This document shows positions 1-7,558 of a DNA stretch of 12,503 nt, in pieces. A program made the translations under genes and the position numbers. The stretch comes from Bacillota bacterium (GTDB lineage: Bacteria > Bacillota > Clostridia > Lachnospirales > Lachnospiraceae), in assembly GCA_023428885.1 (NCBI GenBank), contig JAEYWQ010000214.1:1-12503 (forward strand), given 5' to 3'. The number at the start of each line of letters is the position of its first letter. Position 1 is the first letter of the stretch. A model generated the notes under the pieces. It saw only the letters and a list, made by a program, of their open reading frames with translations, ran no database searches and was not told the DNA's origin.

Positions 1-2
1 AG

Positions 3-1502
3 ACTACCCTATCCCAATATAAAGAGGGCCGATATAGTAAGGTGGATATGGGTTACATAACAATGGCCGTATTACGATATTTTATTGAAGAAAATCATTT
101 TAATGATAGACTTTTAACCTATCTTGAGATTACGGCATTTATTGGTGAGATATTAAAAGAAGATTTTGATTTGAGCTTATCAATAGAGGAAGAAAAGGAA
201 CTAACAGATTATATCTTTGATAAGATGAAAAATGATGGCAAGCCTTTTTCTATGGATTACTTTGATCCAGGGGATAAAAAGGTCAAAACGGCCAGAATGA
301 GATTAATCGAAGCTAAGCTAACCGGATCCATAGTTTTATACTCTATCTCTGCGGACGCGATTGAGTTTTACCTAGAAACCAAAGAAGTGAAGGAAGAAAG
401 TAAAATCAGTATTCAGCAGCTATTACTTGAGAAAATGATTTCAAGCAAAAACTTTAAAGGTGGAACGGATGTGGTTCGCCGTATCAATAGTGAAGTTGCG
501 AAGTTACGTCTTAGAAAGCAGGAAGTCTTGGGTTTATTAGGTTTGAATGTTTTTGAAGGTGTAAAGGCTTTAGAAGAGTTTCAAAAAACAGGAATGCGTT
601 GGTTTGAAGAAGAGCAAAAGGCATTCACAAGGAATAAGGAATTAACGGAGCAGGCGTTAAATAGAGCAGAGATGATGGCGAAAGAAAATAGTTCATCCAG
701 GGAATATATCTCTACCTTGGAGGATATCTATGAACTGGAGAGTGAATTAAAGAAAGCGATGAATCATCATTCACTGCTACTGGCAGATTGCATGGAACTA
801 CAAGTAAAGTCAGATGAAATTATCCATAAATATAAATTTAGTCGATTACGTAATGCCTTCGATTTTAATTCTTATATCGAAAAAACGAAGGAATTTGGTG
901 ATATTACCTTGCTCCTGACTTTGGTATCTCCAATGTTTGCACCACAGATTAAAAAGTCATTTTATCTTGGTAACGTGGAAGAATTATTGTCATATCCAGG
1001 AAATAAAGAGGAGATTGGAGAAGAGGTAAAAGAAGCTAAGGAAGAGACTTATCAATTTTCGGATGAAGTTGAAGAGGAACGTATTCAAAACAATTATTTT
1101 GCGATGATAAAGGTACTGTTGCAAATGTTAAAAACAAGGGAGGTTTTTACGCTAGTAGATTTTAATCGTGAGCTAGTTCTTACCTTCTTTGATGATATCT
1201 TTGTTAATAGTGACTACTATTCCTTCTTAGTACACCTGTGTCAGAGAAAGGTTTACAATTTGAAGGAAATCATGGAGCATCAGGACACATTCCTGGATGC
1301 CATTTTAGTTCATTTCTTAAAACAAGAAGGAAACCAAAAGTTTGGTAACCTTAATTTTTCAATCCATTTAAATTCGGATGTGAATGAGAGTATGAAACAA
1401 GAAGAAAAGTGGGAGCAAATAATACATGAAGTAACATTAAATCATGGTGAACGAGAATTTACAACAATGAATATCCGCTTTATTCGTGAGTACAAGGAAT
1501 AA
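3..1502 (+). CDS. MksF/MukF/JetA-like (kleisin-type) subunit of an SMC complex, 5' end probably outside the window
   Basis: Predicted non-SMC (kleisin-like) subunit that would bridge the heads of the SMC-like protein encoded at 2318-6754. The assignment comes from operon position and architecture, not from a recognised signature. Visible parts are an N-terminal alpha/beta-poor region compatible with a winged helix, a long charged helical middle (about residues 130-280 counted from the GTG at 42), an acidic linker (about 325-345), and a C-terminal helical domain (about 350-486). That order resembles MukF and MksF. The frame is open to the left edge. In-frame starts at GTG 42, ATG 48 and ATG 63 have no well-spaced ribosome binding site, and the residues encoded at 3-41 look protein-like, so I treat the gene as 5'-partial. 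Its stop overlaps or abuts the next gene. Length (at least 486 aa) fits JetA/MksF proteins. I am sure it is coding, moderately sure of the kleisin role, and unsure of the exact family. Confidence 0.6.
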   Translation, partial: TTLSQYKEGRYSKVDMGYITMAVLRYFIEENHFNDRLLTYLEITAFIGEILKEDFDLSLSIEEEKELTDYIFDKMKNDGKPFSMDYFDPGDKKVKTARMRLIEAKLTGSIVLYSISADAIEFYLETKEVKEESKISIQQLLLEKMISSKNFKGGTDVVRRINSEVAKLRLRKQEVLGLLGLNVFEGVKALEEFQKTGMRWFEEEQKAFTRNKELTEQALNRAEMMAKENSSSREYISTLEDIYELESELKKAMNHHSLLLADCMELQVKSDEIIHKYKFSRLRNAFDFNSYIEKTKEFGDITLLLTLVSPMFAPQIKKSFYLGNVEELLSYPGNKEEIGEEVKEAKEETYQFSDEVEEERIQNNYFAMIKVLLQMLKTREVFTLVDFNRELVLTFFDDIFVNSDYYSFLVHLCQRKVYNLKEIMEHQDTFLDAILVHFLKQEGNQKFGNLNFSIHLNSDVNESMKQEEKWEQIIHEVTLNHGEREFTTMNIRFIREYKE

Positions 1503-1509
1503 TAATGTT

Positions 1510-2331
1510 GTGCTGATTAGGCGCATGAAGCGTCATTTGTTTGAGAGAGAACCAACTGCTAGGAAGTATAATTTGGAGGTTAGTGTCAAAATGATGGAAG
1601 AAAAGAATTTTAATCTTGCGATGGAAGTGTTTCAAGCCTTGTTAGCAGGAGAGGAAATTAGCCTAGAAGGCGGAAAGAATACGGATTTATATGAGGCATA
1701 TTCTGTCAATGCGCAGGTGAATGATATCGTAGACCATATGCTAAAAACACTCAATCTTAAGTTGTATGACTACAATTATTCCTTGTTTATTACCGCTGGT
1801 GATCATAATAGAATCTTTGGATTTTCAAACGAAGAATTAAAGAAAAGCATGGGATTACGTTTAAATAAAGAGCTATATCTTTGTTACTATATTATGTTCC
1901 AGGTGATGTTGTGTTTTTATAGTGATTCTGCAACCTATACCTATGTAGAATATGTGAAACTTGAGGATATTATCGACATGGTCGATAAAAACCTACACTC
2001 TACGATACAAAACATCAATCTTTTAGTGAAAAATGAATTAGAGGAAACTAGCTTTGAAACGCTAGCAGTTACTTGGGATGAACTTCCTGTTATGAGTAAT
2101 GAGGATACTGCAGAGGTACGTGCGGGACGCGGCTCTAAAGCTGGTTATATCAAGTTAGTATTCAATTTCTTAATACAACAAAATTTATTTATTGAAGCAC
2201 AAGAAAAATATTATCCAACGAATCGATTTCACGCAATTATTAGGTCTTACTTTGAAGAGGAAAGAGGTCGCTTGTTTGAGCTTCAACAGGAATTAGCGAA
2301 GAAGGAGGAAATCGAACGTGCCACATATTAA
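1510..2331 (+). CDS. MksE/MukE/JetB-like (KITE-type) subunit of an SMC complex
   Basis: Predicted small accessory subunit (about 273 aa) that would bind the kleisin-like protein. The role is inferred from its place between a kleisin-like gene and an SMC-like gene. It is a mixed helical protein with no membrane segment or catalytic motif. A distinctive central stretch (HNRIFGFSNEEL, residues about 99-110) is followed by a hydrophobic helix rich in Tyr and Leu. I recall this pattern from clostridial DUF6063-type proteins that co-occur with Wadjet/Mks genes, but could not check. The C-terminal ~70 residues could be a second winged-helix domain. Start choice: GTG 1510 is preferred because AAGGA lies at 1494-1498. 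GTG 1486 (17-bp overlap with the upstream gene) and ATG 1525 are alternatives with weaker sites. The 3' end overlaps the next gene by 14 bp, so translation is probably coupled. Confidence 0.6.
   Translation: MLIRRMKRHLFEREPTARKYNLEVSVKMMEEKNFNLAMEVFQALLAGEEISLEGGKNTDLYEAYSVNAQVNDIVDHMLKTLNLKLYDYNYSLFITAGDHNRIFGFSNEELKKSMGLRLNKELYLCYYIMFQVMLCFYSDSATYTYVEYVKLEDIIDMVDKNLHSTIQNINLLVKNELEETSFETLAVTWDELPVMSNEDTAEVRAGRGSKAGYIKLVFNFLIQQNLFIEAQEKYYPTNRFHAIIRSYFEEERGRLFELQQELAKKEEIERATY
2302..2308 (+). promoter_or_regulatory. Strong ribosome binding site for the SMC-like gene
   Basis: AAGGAGG lies inside the end of the preceding gene, 9 nt before the GTG at 2318. It fixes this GTG as the start and shows that the two genes are co-translated with a 14-bp overlap. 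Confidence 0.85.
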
Positions 2332-5300
2332 TCGAATTCGTGTGAATAATGTAAAATACAATTTTGGAACTCAAAGCTATGATGATTTTATAATGAAACC
2401 ATTTTGCCACAATACTTTGTATGATCTGGCAAATGGAGGTGGAAAGAGTGTTCTTATGCTCTTAATGCTTCAGACGGTTCTTCCTAATTGTACTTTAGAT
2501 GATAAACAGCCAGTGGAAAAATTGTTTCGTACCGGAGATGGCAGCCAAACCATCCACTCTTTAATTGAATGGAAGTTAGATGATTTGGATGTGGTGAATG
2601 GTTTTCAGTATATGACAACTGGCTTTTGTGCCAAGAAGGCAGCTCAGGCACCACTTGAAGAGGAAAAGGCAAAAGATGCAGCATCCATAGAATACTTTAA
2701 TTACTGTATCTTTTATCGTGAATATAATGAAAACGATATTCGTAACTTACCGCTTGTCAAAGAAAAGGAAAGGATTACTTATCAGGGTCTTCGAAAATAT
2801 CTAAAAGAACTGGAACGAGATAATTCTTACATGGTTTATGTATTTGACAAGAAAAGGGAGTATCAATCGTTTATAAGTCGTTACGGTTTATATGAAAGCG
2901 AATGGGAAATTATTCGCGGAATAAATAAGACAGAAGGTCATGTTCGTACATATTTCGAGACGAATTACAAGACAACTCGCAAAGTTGTAGAAGACTTATT
3001 GATAGAAGAAATAATACAGAAATCCTTATATTTGAAGGCGGGAGAGCAGGAAGAAACCATGTCCAAGACCTTGCTTGATATCCGCGAAAAGCTAATGGAG
3101 CTTGCTAAACGTAAATCAGAAATTCATAATTATGATCGACAGATGGAATTGCTGTCTAATTTTTCTTCGCGTTTGGAAAGTCTCTTACACTTATATGAGC
3201 AAAAGCAGGTATGTGAAAAAGAATTAAGTTGTATCCATACCTTTGCACTATCCTTAGAACAAGGGTGCGAACTTCAATATACAAAGCAGGGAGAGGAAAT
3301 CCAACGTCTGAAAGACTCCATACATACTTACTTAAAAAGATTAGAACAAAGTAAAGTATATCAAGGACAGAAAAAATTATCTCTTATTCGTCAAGAAATC
3401 TCTGTACTGAATGCAGAATATGAAAATAAGCAGGCTATGAAGGCTAGAGTTTCTGAAAGCTTAAATCGTAACGAAGCAATGAATGATTACCTAGAGTATT
3501 TAGAAGAAAAGCAAAAACGTAACGAGGCAACGGAAGCCCTACATGCTCTTCAAAGTAAGAATAGTGGATTATCGACAGAAATTTCTACTTATGTTTTCTT
3601 TATGAAGCAACATCTTGAGGAGCTAAAAGACTGCCTCGCAGATGAAATCAAGGATCTGGAGCAGCAAAGCGAGAAACTTAAAAGCAGTTTGGCAAGCGAT
3701 AAAGAACATCAAGTCCGTGTTCTTCAAGAGTTGGCAGTAAGTGAGAGCTTTGTATCCGTAGCAAAAGACAAAAAAGCAGAGCTGATGAAAGACATTTCTT
3801 CCATGAAATCTCAGGTGGGTCTTTTACTATTGGAGGAATTGGAGGAGGCGAAGAAAGAGAATGATAAAGAATGTCTTCAACTAGAAGCAAGGCTTCAATC
3901 TGTGAAAAATCAGCTAGAAGAAATAGAAGGCTTCCAAAAGCAGACTCAAATTTCAGTGGCGAAACTAGAATTGGAGTTAGGGCAATTATTAAGTAAAGAG
4001 CAAGAGGAGCAAGAATTTCTAAGCCGATATGCTAAGGAAAAGATCAAAGCAGAGCAGTTATTAGTGGCTTATGGGCAAAAGGATTATCAGAACCTTAAGC
4101 TTGAGATTCATGCCCGTTTAAAAAAATCTATACAAACTACCTCATCTTGTCGACAGGAAATGATGGATATTACTCAGGAGCTAAAGAGATTAGAGCGGGG
4201 TGAGTTTTCTTTGGATGGGCAGTGGTTAGAAAATGCCAAAGAGTCTTTGATGAGTCGTTATCCTATTAGCATAAAAACAGGGCTTGAGTACTTATCAGAG
4301 CTGGATGAGGAGAAAAAGATTGAAACGATAGTAAGTTATCCATATCTGCCCTATGCTTTAGTTTTAATGAGTGAAGAAGAGCATACGGATGTGGCTTATT
4401 ATCTTCCGGGGAAGGAGTATGAGAAGTATGTCATACCTCTTATTACCATGAAAGCCTTACATTCAAGTTCCTATGAAGCTATGAAAGCCGATTTACAGTT
4501 AATTGCAAGAGATCAAAGCATGCTATTTGATGAAAAGCGATTAACAATGGAGAAAGAGCGGTTAAGAAGAGAGCTTGAAGAAGTAAGGAAGAAAATAACT
4601 CGTTTAGAAGATCAAGAGACCACATACTCAGAGGATGAAGCTTATATTCATATCTTTACAACGAATTTATTTGCTAAATTTCGAGAGGTTTCAGAGCAAA
4701 ATTACAATACAAAAGCTGCTATTGCTGACTTAAAGCAATCCATAAAAGAACTTCATGATTCATATGCAGCGTCCCAACAAACACAAGGAAACCTAAACGA
4801 AAGTCTCCTTTCCTTGAAGAAGAGTATTGAAGAGGAAAAGGATAAATCCATTCTATATGCTGAGTTATCTACGAAAGCAAAGGAATATGAGAAAGAGTGT
4901 GAGAAGGAAGAGATACATCTACAAAGAAGAGAAAAGTTGACCCCGGTACTAAATGAAGTGGAGTTTAGTATCCTGGAAAGCAGCAAAGAGATAGAGTTAA
5001 TTAGACAGCAGATTCAGGCTAAACAGCAAAGGATTACGGAGTCAATCAATCTTTGGGAAAACAAATATAGGATGTTTTATGTGAAAGGTGAGTTTACGAA
5101 GCCTGATTTGTCCATGGAGGAGATGACGTCTAAGTTAAATGGTGCATTGGCAGCAATGGAGACAAAATATACTGATCTAGAGGACAAAAATCGTTTGATT
5201 ACTTCTTATGTTCAAGCTATGAATCGTTGCCTTAAGAGTATTGAAAGTAAAGGTATATCTATCTCTGAATTAGAAGAGCTTCGAGCCAAAGATGCTTTAC

Positions 5301-6754
5301 ATGCAACAAGTGAAGCAGACTTGGTGATTCTTCAGCAAGAGTTTAATCAGTTAAGCAAAGAAGTTATGAATATCAATGAAAGCCTGACAAAGTTAAAGGA
5401 TGAAGCTAACCGTTTAGAAGGATCTACAGAACAAACCATAGCATCCTATCAAGAAAAGTTTGGTCAGTATGTAGAGGAGATTCAAGAGGAAGTTGATGTA
5501 GCTTCTTTTATCATGGAGACGAAAGAAAAAATCGCAATTCTTGAAAAACAGGAAAGACTATTATCCAATGGACTAGCTACGTTAATGAAAGAGAAGGAGC
5601 AATTTGCATTTATATCAAAGGATATAAAGAGAATGCTTGGCAAGGTTTCGTTCTCTGATCAGATAGGTGATTCAATTAACTTAAGCCAAATGAGCGGGGA
5701 CAAATTGAACCATCAAAAGGAGCAATTAGAAAAGCAATGGTTTAAATTTGAAAAAGAGTTAAGGCAAAAAGAAGAAGAATTCAACCAGAATAAGCAAAAG
5801 ACGAGAGAAGCGCTTATTGCCTTGAATGCAGTTGGATTAGCGCAAGAACTTCAGACTAGTGTAAAATTCACAAAAGGTGGTGAAGAAACCCTTGGCTTAA
5901 TTCATAGTTTATCCCAGGTGAACGAATGCTTGCAGTTAGAAAAGGATCGTATTACAAGTGGTTTGAAAGATATGATTCAAATTAAGGATAATTTTGAGAA
6001 CCAGTGTTTGCAGCGTTGTATGCACATTAAGACAGAATTAGAACGATTGCCAAAGTTATCAAGAATCACCTTAGAGGGCGAGTTAATTCCAATGATTTCT
6101 CTGTCGATACCATATGTAAAAGAGGAATTCTACAAGGAAAAAATGTCGCATTATATTGATGAGCTGGTGAATGGTGCCGATGCATTTACTGATGTAACTG
6201 ACCGATTAAAGTACATTCGCAATGCCTTATCACTGAAGAAACTGTTCTCTGTCATCGTTACTGATATGAATGCAATTAAACTCAGTTTGTATAAGAGAGA
6301 GCGAATCAAGGAGCAAAGTCGCCATCTTCGCTATGAAGAGGCTGTTGGTAGTACTGGACAGTCTCAGGGTATCTATACCCAGTTTTTGATTGCAATTATT
6401 ACGTATATTTCAAATATTAATTCTCACCGCAGTGATAATCCGTCTTTGCGAAAGGTAATCTTTATAGATAATCCGTTCGGTGCTGCGAAGGATATTTACA
6501 TTTGGGAGCCAATTTTTGAATTATTGGAACAAAATCAGGTGCAAATGATTGTACCAGCAAGAGGAACAACACCAGCAATTACAAGCCGTTTCGACGTAAA
6601 TTATGTCTTAGGGCAGAAATTAATCGATAATCGACAACAGACTGTGGTTGTGGATTATCGTAGTTCCATCAATGCAAGAGAAGCGGAATTTATCCCATTA
6701 AAGTACGAACAAACTAGCTTTGATTTATTGGATGTTTCAGGTTTATCTTGTTAA
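2318..6754 (+). CDS. Large SMC/MukB/JetC-like coiled-coil ATPase with atypical Walker B
   Basis: Predicted 1478-aa SMC-family ATPase, the motor of a DNA-loop-extruding or DNA-entrapping complex with the two upstream proteins. The N-terminal head has a P-loop ANGGGKS (residues 38-44; K43, S44). Two long Glu/Lys/Leu-rich coiled-coil regions (about 240-630 and 740-1290) flank a non-coiled, Tyr/Pro-containing segment (about 640-725) that would be the hinge. The C-terminal head has an ABC-signature-like STGQSQG (1345-1351) and a Walker B strand VIFID ending D1384-N1385-P-F-G, followed by VPARGTTP, where an H-loop would be expected. Oddities: Asn stands where SMC proteins have catalytic Glu, the first Gly of the canonical P-loop is Leu, and no H-loop His is obvious. 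The size matches MukB/JetC (about 1100-1500 aa). Start GTG is set by the AAGGAGG site. It could belong to a chromosome-maintenance MksB-like clade or to a Wadjet-like defence system. No JetD nuclease gene follows. Confidence 0.8.
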   Translation: MPHINRIRVNNVKYNFGTQSYDDFIMKPFCHNTLYDLANGGGKSVLMLLMLQTVLPNCTLDDKQPVEKLFRTGDGSQTIHSLIEWKLDDLDVVNGFQYMTTGFCAKKAAQAPLEEEKAKDAASIEYFNYCIFYREYNENDIRNLPLVKEKERITYQGLRKYLKELERDNSYMVYVFDKKREYQSFISRYGLYESEWEIIRGINKTEGHVRTYFETNYKTTRKVVEDLLIEEIIQKSLYLKAGEQEETMSKTLLDIREKLMELAKRKSEIHNYDRQMELLSNFSSRLESLLHLYEQKQVCEKELSCIHTFALSLEQGCELQYTKQGEEIQRLKDSIHTYLKRLEQSKVYQGQKKLSLIRQEISVLNAEYENKQAMKARVSESLNRNEAMNDYLEYLEEKQKRNEATEALHALQSKNSGLSTEISTYVFFMKQHLEELKDCLADEIKDLEQQSEKLKSSLASDKEHQVRVLQELAVSESFVSVAKDKKAELMKDISSMKSQVGLLLLEELEEAKKENDKECLQLEARLQSVKNQLEEIEGFQKQTQISVAKLELELGQLLSKEQEEQEFLSRYAKEKIKAEQLLVAYGQKDYQNLKLEIHARLKKSIQTTSSCRQEMMDITQELKRLERGEFSLDGQWLENAKESLMSRYPISIKTGLEYLSELDEEKKIETIVSYPYLPYALVLMSEEEHTDVAYYLPGKEYEKYVIPLITMKALHSSSYEAMKADLQLIARDQSMLFDEKRLTMEKERLRRELEEVRKKITRLEDQETTYSEDEAYIHIFTTNLFAKFREVSEQNYNTKAAIADLKQSIKELHDSYAASQQTQGNLNESLLSLKKSIEEEKDKSILYAELSTKAKEYEKECEKEEIHLQRREKLTPVLNEVEFSILESSKEIELIRQQIQAKQQRITESINLWENKYRMFYVKGEFTKPDLSMEEMTSKLNGALAAMETKYTDLEDKNRLITSYVQAMNRCLKSIESKGISISELEELRAKDALHATSEADLVILQQEFNQLSKEVMNINESLTKLKDEANRLEGSTEQTIASYQEKFGQYVEEIQEEVDVASFIMETKEKIAILEKQERLLSNGLATLMKEKEQFAFISKDIKRMLGKVSFSDQIGDSINLSQMSGDKLNHQKEQLEKQWFKFEKELRQKEEEFNQNKQKTREALIALNAVGLAQELQTSVKFTKGGEETLGLIHSLSQVNECLQLEKDRITSGLKDMIQIKDNFENQCLQRCMHIKTELERLPKLSRITLEGELIPMISLSIPYVKEEFYKEKMSHYIDELVNGADAFTDVTDRLKYIRNALSLKKLFSVIVTDMNAIKLSLYKRERIKEQSRHLRYEEAVGSTGQSQGIYTQFLIAIITYISNINSHRSDNPSLRKVIFIDNPFGAAKDIYIWEPIFELLEQNQVQMIVPARGTTPAITSRFDVNYVLGQKLIDNRQQTVVVDYRSSINAREAEFIPLKYEQTSFDLLDVSGLSC

Positions 6755-6816
6755 TTAGCCATGTTGATGGTAAGATTAGGTTAACTGTTCGTTAAAATGA
6801 TAGAAGAGGGAAAATA

Positions 6817-7542
6817 ATGCTTGACTTAATTCATATTAGTAAATCCTATCAAAAACAAAAGGTGGTCAGTGATCTCTCCTTTTCCTTGAAAGCAGGAGAG
6901 ATTACAGGCCTTATTGGACCGAATGGAGCAGGAAAATCGACAACTGTTGCAATGATTGCTACCTTAGTTCGACCTGATGAAGGTCAGATTTTATTGCATG
7001 GTCAAGATATTCTAAAACATCCAGAGAAGATGCGTCAAAGCTTGGGGTTTGTACCGCAAGATATTGCTCTATATGAATCCTTAACTGGCTATGATAATTT
7101 GATTTTTTGGGCAAATGCTTATCATGTGGACTCTAAAGTTTTGAAGGAGCGTATAGAAAAAATATGTGAAATGATTGGTTTTTCCAAAGTACATCTGAAG
7201 AAGAAGGTCAAAGAATATTCAGGTGGAATGAAGCGCCGCTTAAATATAGGGGTAGCCTTACTTCACCAGCCAGAATTGGTAGTTCTTGATGAGCCAACAG
7301 TGGGTATTGATATTCAATCAAGAAAAGAGATTTTGAATGCAATTCGTGTATTAAAGAATGAAGGGACTGCGATCTTGTACATTGGTCATTATATGGAAGA
7401 AGTTTCTGAGTTGTGTGACCGTGTTATTATGATGAATCAAGGCAGATGTATCTTGAATTCTACATTACCAGAAGCGTTAACAGTGCAGGGTAAGGCCTAT
7501 ACACTAGAACAATTGTATGAAAAGCTGAATTTATGTAATTGA
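6817..7542 (+). CDS. ABC transporter ATP-binding protein without a neighbouring permease
   Basis: Cytoplasmic ABC ATPase of 241 aa that would power an export or import permease. All motifs are intact: Walker A GPNGAGKST (34-42), Q-loop Gln 81 in FVPQD, signature YSGGM (134-138), Walker B LVVLDEP (154-160; D158, E159) and switch His 191 in GHYMEE. The best resemblance is to the CcmA/NatA-type multidrug or antibiotic exporter ATPases (e.g. LTGYDNL after the Q-loop). It is short, and lacks the ~60-aa C-terminal extension of many members. ATG 6817 is preceded by GAAGAGGG at 6803-6810. It starts 62 bp after the SMC-like gene with no convincing terminator or promoter between, and ends 16 bp before the TPR/AAA gene. 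No membrane protein gene is next to it, so the substrate and partner are unknown; the permease may be encoded elsewhere. Confidence 0.92.
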   Translation: MLDLIHISKSYQKQKVVSDLSFSLKAGEITGLIGPNGAGKSTTVAMIATLVRPDEGQILLHGQDILKHPEKMRQSLGFVPQDIALYESLTGYDNLIFWANAYHVDSKVLKERIEKICEMIGFSKVHLKKKVKEYSGGMKRRLNIGVALLHQPELVVLDEPTVGIDIQSRKEILNAIRVLKNEGTAILYIGHYMEEVSELCDRVIMMNQGRCILNSTLPEALTVQGKAYTLEQLYEKLNLCN

Positions 7543-7558
7543 TTTTGGGGGAAATAAA

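Noticed and set aside
2484..4986. Minus-strand open frames at 2484-2684, 3678-3890 and 4753-4986
   Set aside because: They lie wholly inside the SMC-like gene and have no ribosome binding sites. Their products are low-complexity antisense of coiled-coil codons.
3..6754. Calling the first cassette a complete Wadjet defence system
   Set aside because: The nuclease gene jetD is not in the window, and the family match of all three proteins rests on architecture and memory, so only a Wadjet/Mks-like call is justified.
6780..6796. TTAAC...GTTAA hairpin as a terminator after the SMC-like gene
   Set aside because: The stem is only 5 bp of mostly A-T pairs and has no T-run. It does not support separating the downstream genes into another operon.
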